Source: JBEKTW01 sp049515655
GTDB taxonomy: Bacteria; Bacteroidota; Ignavibacteria; UBA10030; SZUA-254
Length of the DNA: 64,000 nt
Assembly: GCA_049515655.1 (NCBI GenBank)
Contig: JBEKTW010000003.1
Span: forward strand, 176,856-240,855
Direction of reading: 5' to 3'
Below, piece after piece: positions 18,099-27,554 of this stretch. Positions within the stretch are counted from its first letter, which is position 1; each line of letters begins with the position of its first letter. The position numbers were made by a program, and so were the translations under genes. Below the pieces are notes generated by a model. The model was not told the DNA's origin and did not search any database. It worked only from the letters and a program-made list of their open reading frames with translations.

Positions 18099-19226
18099 TT
18101 ATCTGACTTTGAACGTCGCAAGACTCAGGATCATCATGAGAATTGCAACGATGTAAAAACGTGTGACGATCTTCGGCTCGGGCCAGCCGAGCATTTCAAA
18201 ATGATGGTGCAGCGGTGCCATTTTGAACACACGCATGCCTTCGCCGTACTTTCTCTTTGTGTACTTAAAATACAGTCGCTGGATGATTACCGATAGCGCT
18301 TCCACCAGGAAGACTCCGCCGAGAGTCGGCAGCAACAATTCTTTTTTGATCAGCACGCAGAGTGCGCCGAGTGCACCTCCAAGCGCAAGCGAACCGGTGT
18401 CCCCCATGAACACCTGTGCCGGGTAGGCATTGAACCAGAGAAAACCTATGGTCGCTCCGGCCAAGCCCGAGCAATAGATACTGAGCTCACCGTTTCCACG
18501 CAGGAACGGAATTGTGAGGTACTGGCTCAATTCCGCGTGCCCCGAAACATAACTCATAATGGCCAGCGTGACGGCAACGATACCCACCGTCCCCGCCGCC
18601 AGACCATCGAGTCCGTCGGTTAAATTCACTGCATTGCTTGTCGCGGTGATGATAAAGATTACCATCGGGATATAAAATACTCCGAAATCAAATTCGAGAT
18701 TCTTGAAAAATGGAACCGTCGTAGAAGAAGCGTACCGTTTGAGACCCGGATCAATCCATTCTGGGTGAAAATAGATCACGAAGCCGATAACCAAACCCGC
18801 GACGACTTGGCCTACAATCTTATAACGACCGACAAGTCCCTTCGACTTTTTCTTGACGACCTTGAGATAGTCATCCAGGAATCCAACCGCACCCAGCCAC
18901 GCGGTCACAAACATGATCAAAATCACGTAGCCGTTCTTGATATCGGCCCAGAGGAGGACGGGAATCAGCGTCGCAAACAAAATAATCAACCCGCCCATCG
19001 TCGGAGTTCCGGCTTTGCTCAGGTGCGTCTTGGGCGCCTCCAACTTCGCCGCTTCGCCTACCTGCCGCTCCTTCAGCGCCCGAATTATCTTGGGTCCCAG
19101 CCAGAATGAAATCACGAGCGCGGTAACGGTTGCCGCCCCGGCACGGAACGTGATATAATGAAACAACCCGAATCCGGGGGGATGGAGCTTGACGCGAATA
19201 TATTCCAGAAGATAATAGAGCATCAC
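18099..19226 (-). CDS. mraY: Phospho-MurNAc-pentapeptide transferase
   Basis: Polytopic enzyme that joins UDP-MurNAc-pentapeptide to undecaprenyl phosphate to make lipid I. The 375 residues hold the family marks KTHLSKAGTPTMGGLIIL, the aspartate pair in VGFLDDYLKVVKKKSKGL, NAVNLTDGLDGLAAG, and the cytoplasmic MAPLHHHFEMLGWPEPKI near the C-terminus. The start is GTG at 19226 or the adjacent ATG at 19223. It overlaps the stop of the preceding small exported-protein gene, showing coupled translation. Confidence 0.96.
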   Translation of the reverse strand: MMLYYLLEYIRVKLHPPGFGLFHYITFRAGAATVTALVISFWLGPKIIRALKERQVGEAAKLEAPKTHLSKAGTPTMGGLIILFATLIPVLLWADIKNGYVILIMFVTAWLGAVGFLDDYLKVVKKKSKGLVGRYKIVGQVVAGLVIGFVIYFHPEWIDPGLKRYASSTTVPFFKNLEFDFGVFYIPMVIFIITATSNAVNLTDGLDGLAAGTVGIVAVTLAIMSYVSGHAELSQYLTIPFLRGNGELSIYCSGLAGATIGFLWFNAYPAQVFMGDTGSLALGGALGALCVLIKKELLLPTLGGVFLVEALSVIIQRLYFKYTKRKYGEGMRVFKMAPLHHHFEMLGWPEPKIVTRFYIVAILMMILSLATFKVR

Positions 19227-19723
19227 TTCACCCGGTGAAAGTACCGGCGCTGCGAAACCGTTGAATCACGAGGAGGAAACCTTTGTGTCATGCTCACTCG
19301 AAGAGTACCATCGTCGAGAATCTCCCACATCTCCGTCTGTCGAAATCGCTGGCCGCCTTTCATACTATGCTGCTCGACACGTGTCGTCACGCTGAATTTC
19401 TTGCCTCGCTCAACCCACCTCGCTTTGTACCACCGCTTGATGCCGCGAAGGGAGTCTTCGCGGAACATTTCCGGACCGTTGAATTTGTAGACACTTGAAG
19501 GAAATTTCACGTCCTGGCCGGATCCTATCAACTCAACCAGAACAGTCATCGAATCGCGGACCTGTTGTATTTCCATCTCGTACCGGTCGATAGACTTGAA
19601 GGAGGAGGGAAGGTTCTCGCTCTTCTTGAGGTCGAGCCACCATTTGCCCACAAGACTCGGGCTGTGCTTCTGCAGACCCATGAATAGCAGACAGATGACC
19701 AATACGAACAGCACGCATTTCAT
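19223..19723 (-). CDS. Small exported hypothetical protein between murF and mraY
   Basis: A 166-residue protein with an N-terminal hydrophobic stretch (MKCVLFVLVICLLFMGLQ) consistent with a signal peptide or anchor. The rest is charged and beta-rich (LVGKWWLDLKKSENLPS, RQTEMWEILDDGTLRVSMTQRF), a pattern faintly like lipocalin-type small secreted proteins. No family is recognised. It overlaps murF upstream by an ATGA junction, with GAGGAG ahead of its ATG, and overlaps mraY downstream in the same way. It is therefore locked into the operon and probably functions in the envelope. Confidence 0.7.
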   Translation of the reverse strand: MKCVLFVLVICLLFMGLQKHSPSLVGKWWLDLKKSENLPSSFKSIDRYEMEIQQVRDSMTVLVELIGSGQDVKFPSSVYKFNGPEMFREDSLRGIKRWYKARWVERGKKFSVTTRVEQHSMKGGQRFRQTEMWEILDDGTLRVSMTQRFPPRDSTVSQRRYFHRVK

Positions 19724-21117
19724 GAGATTTTTCTCCTCAGCCGTTCCAGCAAAAAGACCACGACATCCTCCATTTTCATCCCGCGTGAGCCTTTCACAAG
19801 AACGATATCGCCGGGAGCCACCAGCTCGGCGGCGTATTCCGACAGGATGTTCTTTTGATCATAGTGTAAATTCACATCGCATCGCAACTTCGCTGCAATG
19901 CATGCTGCCATTGCGCCGTACGTGAGCACACACCCGAAACCGAGGCGGTTGATGAGCGCCGCAATTCTTTCATGCTCTTCCTGCGCGTACTCTCCAAGTT
20001 CCAGCATATCACCCAGAATGACAATCTTTTTCCCGGGGCATTTCATCGTCTGCAACGCCTCAAGCGTCGAAGCCACCGACTCAGGGTTCGCGTTGTAGGT
20101 ATCGTTAAGAATCGTGACCCCGGCAACAACAGTAGTCTGCATCCGATTCTTCATCGGCTGAAACGACTCCAAAGCGGTTTTGATATCCCGGCCGGAAACA
20201 CCGAACTCGAACCCGATCGCCGCCGCGGCTAGCGCGTTGGAGATATTCCCGTGTCCGGCGACCCGGCTTTGAACGATGAGCGGGTGTTTTGAACCCGACC
20301 GTGCGATAGAGAATCTCGGGCAACCATTTCGATCGACGTCCAACAGTTTTCCCCGCACCTGCGCCCTCGTCGTGCTCAGGCCATAGGTTCTTTTCTGCTT
20401 CAACTTTTTCGACTCCGCGACCACATGCCGGTCATCGGCGTTGACAAAACCAACGCGGGAACGATCCATGGCCAGCCAGTCAAATAACTCTCCCTTAGCA
20501 TGCGCGATCCTTTCGAGCGAGCCAAAGAATCCGAGATGAGCTTTGCCGACATTGGTGATGGCACCATGGGTTGGCTCCGCGATGGCGCATAAGTTCGCGA
20601 TTTCACCCTCGTGGTTCATCCCGATTTCGATAACCGCCAGGTCGTGACCGCGATTAAGGCGGAACACCGTCATCGGCACTCCGATATGATTATTGAGATT
20701 GCCTTCGGTGCCGAGTACTGAGTAACGATCTTTGAGTATACTCTTTACCATTTCTTTTGTTGTCGTCTTTCCGCTGCTGCCCGTGATCGCGACAACCGGA
20801 ATATCGAACCTTCTCCTGTAGTGACACGCTAATTGTCCCAGAGCTTTCACGGTATCTTCGACGATCACCAGCGGAAGTTCCGTTGACGAATAGTCGAACC
20901 GCCGGTCGACAACTGCGCACGCGATTCCTTTCGCGGCGGCCGCAGAGATGAAATCATGCCCGTCAAAGTTCTGTCCGCGAATCGCGAAAAAGAGTTCGCC
21001 CTGCCTGACTGTCCGCGAGTCGGTCGACACTCCATGGATGGTCACCCCTTTCAGCGTCTCGGTTCCGTGTACCTGAAGATGCTCGATGGCAAGCAGATCT
21101 TTGACTGTCATTCTCAT
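19720..21117 (-). CDS. murF: UDP-MurNAc-tripeptide--D-alanyl-D-alanine ligase
   Basis: Adds D-Ala-D-Ala to the UDP-MurNAc-tripeptide. The 465 residues include VSTDSRTVRQGELFFAIRG in the N-terminal domain, the ATP loop AITGSSGKTTTKEMV, EGNLNNHIGVPMTVFRL, GMNHEGEIANLCAIAEP, and the C-terminal domain NDTYNANPESVASTLE with GDMLELGEYA. It overlaps murE by four bases upstream and the small exported gene by four bases downstream. Confidence 0.96.
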   Translation of the reverse strand: MRMTVKDLLAIEHLQVHGTETLKGVTIHGVSTDSRTVRQGELFFAIRGQNFDGHDFISAAAAKGIACAVVDRRFDYSSTELPLVIVEDTVKALGQLACHYRRRFDIPVVAITGSSGKTTTKEMVKSILKDRYSVLGTEGNLNNHIGVPMTVFRLNRGHDLAVIEIGMNHEGEIANLCAIAEPTHGAITNVGKAHLGFFGSLERIAHAKGELFDWLAMDRSRVGFVNADDRHVVAESKKLKQKRTYGLSTTRAQVRGKLLDVDRNGCPRFSIARSGSKHPLIVQSRVAGHGNISNALAAAAIGFEFGVSGRDIKTALESFQPMKNRMQTTVVAGVTILNDTYNANPESVASTLEALQTMKCPGKKIVILGDMLELGEYAQEEHERIAALINRLGFGCVLTYGAMAACIAAKLRCDVNLHYDQKNILSEYAAELVAPGDIVLVKGSRGMKMEDVVVFLLERLRRKIS

Positions 21118-22622
21118 GCATGCGCGCGCAAAAATTCCTCAACAATCTCACGATCGCTGAAATGAACCTTCTTGTCCCCGATGACCTGATAGTCTTCGTG
21201 GCCCTTTCCGGCTATCAATGCAACGTCGCCGGGCCTCATGATGTCCAGCCCGGTCATGATCGCTTTCCCGCGGTCCGATTCCCGGTGGACTCTCGAACCG
21301 GGTTTCACACCGACCATGATTTCATCGATGATCGCATCGGCGTTTTCATGTCGCGGGTTGTCGGAAGTCACAACCGTAATGTCACTCAACTCCGAGGCGA
21401 TACGCCCCATCATGGGACGTTTTTTGGCGTCACGGTTTCCACCACAGCCAAATACTGTTACGACTCTGCCGTTCTTCGTTGTTCCGAGTAAGTCGCGGGC
21501 TGCTTTTATTGCTTTTTCAAGCGCGTCGGGAGTATGTGCGTAGTCGATTACGGCGATCCAACCGCGGGGAGAAACAATCCGCTCAAATCTCCCCCGAACA
21601 CCCTGTACCGATTGCAATGCCTGCTGCATGGTCGATTTCGGAATTCCGAGCGAGATCCCAGCCGAGAAAGCAGCAAGGATATTCGAGACGTTGAATCGGC
21701 CGACAAGGGGCGATTGAATCTCGGTCTCCTCCGAGCCGTGCTCGACAATAAATCGTAGGTCCTGCAACGACAACGAGATGTTCTTCGCCCGCACGTTTGC
21801 CGGCGAATCTACTCCGTACGATATTTTCTGACCCGCGACGCTGCCGTACAATCGCTTTCCCCATTCATCGTCAACGTTAATGACTGCCCAGGCGTTTGGA
21901 GAGAGCGTGTCGAACAATATTCGCTTTGCTTTGAAATATTCTTCCATCGACCCGTGGTAATCGAGGTGGTCCTGAGTCAGGTTCGTAAACACCGCGCTGT
22001 CGAACTCGATTCCTTCCACACGATGCTGGTGCAGCGCGTGGGAAGAAACTTCCATCACCGCAGAAGAGCATCCCCCTTCGACCATCCTTGCCAGCATTTC
22101 ATTCAGCTCCAGGGATTCCGGCGTCGTGTGCGTGGCAGGAATCCGATCCTTTCCAAGGACATATTCAATCGTTCCGATCAATCCCGCGGTCTTCCCCTGC
22201 GCTTCAAAAAGCGATTTCAACAAATGTGTCGTCGTTGTTTTTCCGTTTGTTCCCGTTACGCCGACCATCGTCAGTGCGAGGGATGGATTGCCAAAGTATG
22301 CCGACGACATCCGGGCCAGGGCAATCCTCGTGTCGGGAACCACGACTTTCATGACACCGGCATGCATGAAATAGGAATCAGGCAGAGCGCGATCTTCATC
22401 CGTCACCACAACGCTTGCACCTCGCTCGACAGCGTCCATGATGAACTTGTTACCATCTCTCGACGTTCCGTGAATCGCGACGAATACATCATTTCTTTCC
22501 ACCTTTCGGGAATCGTACTGGAGGCGTCGAATCTCCATATCCTGCGTCACAAGCGACTGTCCATATCTCTGATTAACCATTTTGCTGACGGTGATTCCCG
22601 CAAGGATCTTTGAGAGCGTCAT
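21114..22622 (-). CDS. murE: UDP-MurNAc-L-Ala-D-Glu--diaminopimelate ligase
   Basis: Adds the third residue of the stem peptide. The 502 residues show the ATP loop VTGTNGKTTTTHLLKSL, EVSSHALHQHRVEG, DHLDYHGSMEEYFKAK and the substrate-selecting DNPRHE motif. DNPR is the mark of meso-diaminopimelate enzymes rather than lysine enzymes, so the wall is inferred to be of the DAP type. The end AGKGHEDYQVIGDKKVHFSDRE is typical. It is separated from the upstream YD-repeat-like gene by 73 bases. Confidence 0.96.
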   Translation of the reverse strand: MTLSKILAGITVSKMVNQRYGQSLVTQDMEIRRLQYDSRKVERNDVFVAIHGTSRDGNKFIMDAVERGASVVVTDEDRALPDSYFMHAGVMKVVVPDTRIALARMSSAYFGNPSLALTMVGVTGTNGKTTTTHLLKSLFEAQGKTAGLIGTIEYVLGKDRIPATHTTPESLELNEMLARMVEGGCSSAVMEVSSHALHQHRVEGIEFDSAVFTNLTQDHLDYHGSMEEYFKAKRILFDTLSPNAWAVINVDDEWGKRLYGSVAGQKISYGVDSPANVRAKNISLSLQDLRFIVEHGSEETEIQSPLVGRFNVSNILAAFSAGISLGIPKSTMQQALQSVQGVRGRFERIVSPRGWIAVIDYAHTPDALEKAIKAARDLLGTTKNGRVVTVFGCGGNRDAKKRPMMGRIASELSDITVVTSDNPRHENADAIIDEIMVGVKPGSRVHRESDRGKAIMTGLDIMRPGDVALIAGKGHEDYQVIGDKKVHFSDREIVEEFLRAHA

Positions 22623-22695
22623 TGAATCCCGATCTCTTCCAACCGCGAACGCAATCTATTTTAACCACAACTTCCGGCCCGGCGGAACGGGAGGG

Positions 22696-23424
22696 TCAGT
22701 AGTATTCATAATTGTATTTCACCACTTCCTCGACTTTTCCCCGGCTGTCAAGAACCGTTTCTTTCACAACCCGTCCGTCGGCATTGTGCATATAGAGATG
22801 CTTCCGGAGAAACTTCCCGTCACCGGAATAGTCCTGCTGCATCGTTTTCCGATTGTGGGAATCGTACGCATGCACCCAACGATATCGGGGGATACCCTGT
22901 TCGCTTCCATTTTCATCCGTCAAATTCCCCCGGTTGTCGTACTTGAAATTCCTGAAGTTGAACAGTTTACCATCGCGGTCGTACATTTCCTGCCGGATTT
23001 TTCTTCCAGAAATATCGTACACGTACGCCGTTTTATAACTCCTGTTTCCGTCACTTGTGAACTCCTGTATTCCGATTTCCCGCCCGGTCGAATCAAAGAG
23101 CGATTCCAGCTTCAAAGAGCGTATGCTGTCCGAAAACGTGATCGCCGAATCGAGTCTACCATTGCTACCGTAATAATTCCGTTCGCTATGTGTCACGACC
23201 TTTTTCACCTGGGGCAACCAATGCTGGTCAGATTCTTCAAGCACCTTTCCTTCGCGATCATAAAGCTTTACAACCCGCGACTGGTCCGGTTGAAGCTTAC
23301 CGCCTGCAACGGGAACATATCCTGTTTGAATCTCTTTCTTCACAAGTCTCGGCTGTCCATACGCGATCAATGACCCCACGCACATCGTGACAGCAAGAAA
23401 TCTCGCGACCTTCATCGTCAACAT
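22696..23424 (-). CDS. Secreted YD-repeat-like hypothetical protein between ftsI and murE
   Basis: A 242-residue protein with a signal peptide (MKVARFLAVTMCVGSLIAYGQ; a start at 23415 is equally plausible). The mature part is made of about eight imperfect beta-hairpin units with the Rhs/YD flavour, such as VVKLYDREGKVLEES, TAYVYDISGRKIRQEMYDRDG, NFKYDNRGNLTDENG and WVHAYDSHNRKTMQQDYSGDG. Such repeats form secreted shells or fibres. No toxin core or sorting tail follows. It is inserted in the dcw cluster with 43- and 73-base spacers, and its function there is unknown. Confidence 0.75.
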   Translation of the reverse strand: MLTMKVARFLAVTMCVGSLIAYGQPRLVKKEIQTGYVPVAGGKLQPDQSRVVKLYDREGKVLEESDQHWLPQVKKVVTHSERNYYGSNGRLDSAITFSDSIRSLKLESLFDSTGREIGIQEFTSDGNRSYKTAYVYDISGRKIRQEMYDRDGKLFNFRNFKYDNRGNLTDENGSEQGIPRYRWVHAYDSHNRKTMQQDYSGDGKFLRKHLYMHNADGRVVKETVLDSRGKVEEVVKYNYEYY

Positions 23425-23467
23425 TCATCCGCTTACGTGCTGTTCCGATTCCACCATCTCGACGATT

Positions 23468-25528
23468 TCAATTCTTGTCTCCGTTAGCGGACGACTTGGG
23501 TTCACACGTCAGGATGATTTTCATTCTCGAATGCGAATGCATCCCCGCCTGGGGCTGCTGCCGCACCACAATTCCCGAACCATTCACCACCGGCTCGAAC
23601 TGTTCCATCGTCAACAGACTTACGGCGCGTCGCGCGCTGAATCCTCTGACGTCGGGAACGAGCGTATCGGAGGCCGTAGCCGTCAACCTCTTACCAGTTG
23701 TTCTTGCCGGCACCGCAGGTTGATTCGGGTCATCCGTCGATGGCGTCGTCGGCTGACCGTTGTCCGCATGCACGGCCGTTGACGGTTCGACCGGCATCAG
23801 CAGTTGTGTCGTGTTGAGAACACGTTCCGCTATCGCGTGAAACACTGGTGCACTCGTTGTCCCACCCGTGTAGTTCGCACCCCGCGGATTGTCCATCATC
23901 ACCAGGCAAAGAAGCTGAGGATTGTCTGCGGGAAAAAATCCAATGAACGACGCGGTGTAGCTTTTGGGTTCGTAACCACCCTCGACATATTTCCTTGATG
24001 TCCCGGTTTTTCCTGCGATTTGTACTCCTCGAATCTTCGCGGGTTTTCCCGTTCCGTGCTCTACCACGCCGACGAAAAATTCATTTAGCTTCTGCACCGT
24101 TGAAGGTGATACGACCCTCCGGATCACTTCAGACTTCGATTCCCGGATCACCTGCGCGCTCGCATCGACTTCTTTCTTCAGGATGTGCGGCCTCATGATC
24201 GACCCGCCATTCGCGACGGCGGCATACGCAGCGCAGAGCTGCAGGGGCGTCACTCCCACCTCATAACCGAACGCCATCGTGTTCAAGGTTGTGCTGTACC
24301 AGTCCACCGGCTTTTTCAATGTTCCTTTCACCTCGCCGGGAAGTTCGATGTTGGTCAGCATGCCGAACCCGTAATCCCGTGCCATCTTATACAACCGCTC
24401 GGCTCCCAGGATATCGCTGACCTTCGCCATGACAATATTGCTTGAAAACTCAATCGCTTCCCGGAAGGTGATCCATCCGTACGGGTGGACATCTTCAATT
24501 GTCCGGACTTTCCCGCCGCCGATAGGCACCCGATACACACCCTGCTCGGCATAAAATCTCTGATCGGGCCTGACGAGGTCAGCCTCCAAGGCTGCCGAGG
24601 CAGTAACCAGTTTGAAGACCGATCCCGGCTCGAAGACATCCGTCACGGCACGGAGCCGTTGGTCTTTCAGCTCCGAGCGCGAGAACGCATTTGAGTTCAC
24701 TGAAGGATACTGCGCGATTGCCAGGACTTCGCATGTCATCGGCTGAAGAATCACGACGATACCGGCGTCCGCCTTATTGGCTTCGACACCTTTTCGCAGT
24801 TCCTCCTCAGCAATCGATTGCACCGCCAGGTCGATCGTGAGATAAATATCATGCCCTTTGACCGGTTCGACGCGGGGGTAGTCGACAGCCGGTCGAGCGT
24901 GCCCCTTGCCGTCGCGCTGAAACACAACATATCCTTCGGTGCCTCGGAGCTCCTGGTTGAATTCCCACTCGATGCCGGCATCTCCTTCGTAATCCACATT
25001 GGTGGAACCAATCAGTTGTCCCGCAACGGATTCATTGGGATACAACCGTTTGGGCTCATACCGCACAACGATGCCGCTGAATGTTTCCGGCTTCACCTTG
25101 CTTAAGTAATCACTTTGAACCTGCCGCTCCAGCCAGACAAAACGTGAATCCGAGTTGAGTTTCTGCAGATAATATTCCTGCGGTTTCCCGAACACGCGTT
25201 CAAATGTCAACGCGATCGATTTGACTTCATCGGCAGCAAGCTTGGGGTCCGCCGCGAATGAGACGGACATCGAGTTGGATGCCAGGATGTTCCCATTGCA
25301 ATCGAACAATGTGCCCCGCACCGCCGGCAAGACGATTCTCGATTGATACTGCTTATCGGCTAACTCACGATAACGGGAAGCGTCGACAATCTGAATCTGT
25401 GCCAGACGGGCACACAGAACAGCAAACAATACGCACAGTACGATCTTCAAGAACCTCATCCGGAAGTAGTCCGGCGTCACCGCCGACGTCTGCACGGCAA
25501 AAGCAGTATTGTTTTCTGAATAATTCAT
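23468..25528 (-). CDS. ftsI: Septal transpeptidase FtsI (class B PBP) with PASTA domain
   Basis: Cross-links septal peptidoglycan. About 686 residues: one N-terminal transmembrane helix (FLKIVLCVLFAVLCARLAQI), a PBP dimerisation domain, then the transpeptidase with the SxxK motif in EPGSVFKLVTA, SxN in FSSNIVMAK and KTG in AGKTGTSRK. A Ser/Thr/Pro-rich linker leads to a C-terminal PASTA domain (LVPDVRGFSARRAVSLL...). PASTA on FtsI is the Spo-VD/PBP2x-like form found in this phylum and in Firmicutes. The start is TTG 25531 or the next codon ATG 25528, used here. Confidence 0.95.
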   Translation of the reverse strand: MNYSENNTAFAVQTSAVTPDYFRMRFLKIVLCVLFAVLCARLAQIQIVDASRYRELADKQYQSRIVLPAVRGTLFDCNGNILASNSMSVSFAADPKLAADEVKSIALTFERVFGKPQEYYLQKLNSDSRFVWLERQVQSDYLSKVKPETFSGIVVRYEPKRLYPNESVAGQLIGSTNVDYEGDAGIEWEFNQELRGTEGYVVFQRDGKGHARPAVDYPRVEPVKGHDIYLTIDLAVQSIAEEELRKGVEANKADAGIVVILQPMTCEVLAIAQYPSVNSNAFSRSELKDQRLRAVTDVFEPGSVFKLVTASAALEADLVRPDQRFYAEQGVYRVPIGGGKVRTIEDVHPYGWITFREAIEFSSNIVMAKVSDILGAERLYKMARDYGFGMLTNIELPGEVKGTLKKPVDWYSTTLNTMAFGYEVGVTPLQLCAAYAAVANGGSIMRPHILKKEVDASAQVIRESKSEVIRRVVSPSTVQKLNEFFVGVVEHGTGKPAKIRGVQIAGKTGTSRKYVEGGYEPKSYTASFIGFFPADNPQLLCLVMMDNPRGANYTGGTTSAPVFHAIAERVLNTTQLLMPVEPSTAVHADNGQPTTPSTDDPNQPAVPARTTGKRLTATASDTLVPDVRGFSARRAVSLLTMEQFEPVVNGSGIVVRQQPQAGMHSHSRMKIILTCEPKSSANGDKN

Positions 25529-25609
25529 CAAGCAACACTTTTCGTAACGATACCTGTCATTCCTACAACTCGCCCGATCTTAACTTTTCTTCCTGGTGGG
25601 AAGCTTCAA

Positions 25610-26038
25610 CTACTCTTCTTGAAATTCCCGGAGACGATCCGGATCGACGTCGAGCCACACCGGCTGCTCCTTGGGATAGGTGAGCCCCAATTGCTCAGTA
25701 GCAATTTTCCCAATGCGTTCCAGCTTTGACTTCTGGCTGATCTCCGCCCGCAGAATTTCATTTGCACTGAGGATTTTTTGATGCTGCATTTGCAGATTAT
25801 TAACTTCTTCGGCCAACCGGATGACGGTAATCTTGTTCCAGATGTACGACACCGTAAGAAACGATACGGTCATAACGATGAAAACCAATGAAACGGGCGA
25901 GCGTTTTCGACGTTTCACCGGTCGGTTGGTGCGGGTACCGGATGCTTGCTTCACAAATTCGCCATTGTAGACAATCCGGCGGTCAGTGCTTTCCATATCG
26001 AATGGTGACTCGATTTTCTCCGCAACGTCCTTGACCAT
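25610..26038 (-). CDS. ftsL: FtsL/DivIC-like divisome protein
   Basis: A 142-residue bitopic protein. It has a basic cytoplasmic N-terminus, one helix near residues 50-66 (LVFIVMTVSFLTVSYIW), then a leucine-zipper-like coiled coil (VIRLAEEVNNLQMQHQKILSANEILRAEI) ending in the FtsL-style IATEQLGLTYPKEQPVWLDV. The family is too divergent for certainty, but size, topology and the place between rsmH and ftsI identify it. It starts one base after the rsmH stop. Confidence 0.85.
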   Translation of the reverse strand: MVKDVAEKIESPFDMESTDRRIVYNGEFVKQASGTRTNRPVKRRKRSPVSLVFIVMTVSFLTVSYIWNKITVIRLAEEVNNLQMQHQKILSANEILRAEISQKSKLERIGKIATEQLGLTYPKEQPVWLDVDPDRLREFQEE

Positions 26039-26039
26039 T

Positions 26040-26969
26040 CTACGTCCTTTCTGCCGCCCTGAGCTTTGCGCTGCGCGCCCGGCTATTACGGGCGAGTTCC
26101 GCCGGCGTCGCCTGGATTGGCTTCTTCGTTAAGACCGTCAGGCGCGGTTCCAATTCCCTGTCGGGTATGAGCTTGTTCCCTGAAAAGGCCAGCCGCTGCG
26201 ATTCTGCCCTGAACGTCTGTTTTACCGCACGATCCTCAAGAGAATGATACGAAATGACCACAATGCGACCGCCTTGTTCCAGGAGGTCGACCGCGTCGGT
26301 GAGAACTCCCCGCAGGTTTTCCATCTCGTTATTGACTTCAATCCGGATCGCCTGGAATACTCTTGCCAGGGATTTCATCAGCCACCGGGGGCCGACAGCG
26401 GCTTCCGTGATCTGTGTAAGCTGGTTGGTAGTATCGATCGGTTCTTCTTTTCGCATCTTCACGATTTTCTTTGCAATGCGCCTGCTATTTCGCTCTTCAC
26501 CATATTGCCACAAAACATCCGCCAGCCGTTTTTCGTCATAGGTATTGATGACGGTCCAGGCGTCGAGCGATTGGGCGGCGTCCATGCGCATATCAAGCCG
26601 GCCGTGGGATTGAAAACTGAAACCACGCTCGGTATTCTCAAGCTGTCTTGATGAGACGCCGAGATCCAACAAGATCCCCCGTACGCGGTCGATACCGATA
26701 GCCTTCAGCCGCCGGCGGAGATTGAGAAAATTGTCATGAACGAATACTATCCGGTTTGCATATTCCGCTAACCGCGCTTTCGCGTGGTTCAGCGCGTCGA
26801 TGTCCATATCAAACGCGACGACTTTCCCGCGAGGCGACAGGCATTTCAGGATAACCTCCGAATGTCCGCCACCGCCGAGCGTTCCGTCGACATAGATGCC
26901 TTCCGGCACCGGCTGCAGGTATTCGAGCACTTCGTCGACAAGTACCGGAATGTGATAATCATCGGTCAT
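26040..26969 (-). CDS. rsmH: 16S rRNA (cytosine-N4)-methyltransferase RsmH
   Basis: SAM-dependent methyltransferase acting on C1402 of 16S rRNA. The 309 residues begin with the typical HIPVLVDEVLEYL, then the SAM-binding DGTLGGGGHSEVIL, FVHDNFLNL, GILLDLGVSSRQLENTERGFSF and near the end ISYHSLEDRAVKQTFR. It is the second gene of the dcw cluster, following mraZ by 47 bases. Confidence 0.97.
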   Translation of the reverse strand: MTDDYHIPVLVDEVLEYLQPVPEGIYVDGTLGGGGHSEVILKCLSPRGKVVAFDMDIDALNHAKARLAEYANRIVFVHDNFLNLRRRLKAIGIDRVRGILLDLGVSSRQLENTERGFSFQSHGRLDMRMDAAQSLDAWTVINTYDEKRLADVLWQYGEERNSRRIAKKIVKMRKEEPIDTTNQLTQITEAAVGPRWLMKSLARVFQAIRIEVNNEMENLRGVLTDAVDLLEQGGRIVVISYHSLEDRAVKQTFRAESQRLAFSGNKLIPDRELEPRLTVLTKKPIQATPAELARNSRARSAKLRAAERT

Positions 26970-27016
26970 CCTGGTGTATTTTCATGTCGCCGGCATGAGA
27001 GTTGCCGGCAGTGCCG

Positions 27017-27463
27017 TCAGGCTGGACGCATTACTTTTTCTGCGACGGCTTCATACGATTCCGGATGAGCCTTCTTGTATTCTTCGTACACCTTGGGGTT
27101 CCATACTTCGATTTTGTCCAGTGTACCGAGAATGCGCACCTCATTCTGTATATCCGCATACTCCCGGAGTTCCTGGGGAATCATGAGACGAAACTGGGAA
27201 TCAAGCTGACTTTCCTGCGCGAGTTCAAGGATTTCCCTCATGAATCGGCGATGCTCCGAGTTGTACGAGGAGAGATTTCGTAAGTGCTCTTCCAGCTTAT
27301 TCCACTCGTCGAGGGGATAGACATACAGACACTTCTCAAAACCACGGGTGAGAACAAATGTGTCGTTTGCTTCCGGCGAAACGTATTTCCGCAATTTCGC
27401 TGGAAGATTTAGTCGCCCCTTGTTGTCGACGGAATAATTATATGAACCCTTGAATGATGACAC
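27017..27463 (-). CDS. mraZ: Transcriptional regulator MraZ
   Basis: First gene of the dcw cluster. The 148 residues hold two AbrB/MazE-like repeats, each with the DxxGR core: VDNKGRLNLPAKLRKYV and LDSQFRLMIPQELREYA. In E. coli MraZ assembles into a ring and represses its own operon through TGGGN repeats just downstream of the promoter, and such repeats are present here at 27518-27542. The start is a GTG at 27463 without a strong Shine-Dalgarno sequence. Confidence 0.95.
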   Translation of the reverse strand: MSSFKGSYNYSVDNKGRLNLPAKLRKYVSPEANDTFVLTRGFEKCLYVYPLDEWNKLEEHLRNLSSYNSEHRRFMREILELAQESQLDSQFRLMIPQELREYADIQNEVRILGTLDKIEVWNPKVYEEYKKAHPESYEAVAEKVMRPA

Positions 27464-27517
27464 TTTGTCGGCTTAAGAATTAGTGACTGAAATCCTTCAA
27501 ATCAGACAAATTTCACA

Positions 27518-27542
27518 CTCCATAATTCCCCACTTTCCCCCA
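27518..27542 (-). promoter_or_regulatory. MraZ binding repeats upstream of mraZ
   Basis: Read on the minus strand this is TGGGG-GAAAG-TGGGG-AATTA-TGGAG: three TGGGN-type words (the third with one mismatch) separated by exactly 5-base spacers. That is the published arrangement of MraZ binding repeats in enterobacteria. It lies between the predicted promoter and the mraZ start, as expected for autorepression. Confidence 0.75.
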
Positions 27543-27554
27543 CCGTGAGTTTTA

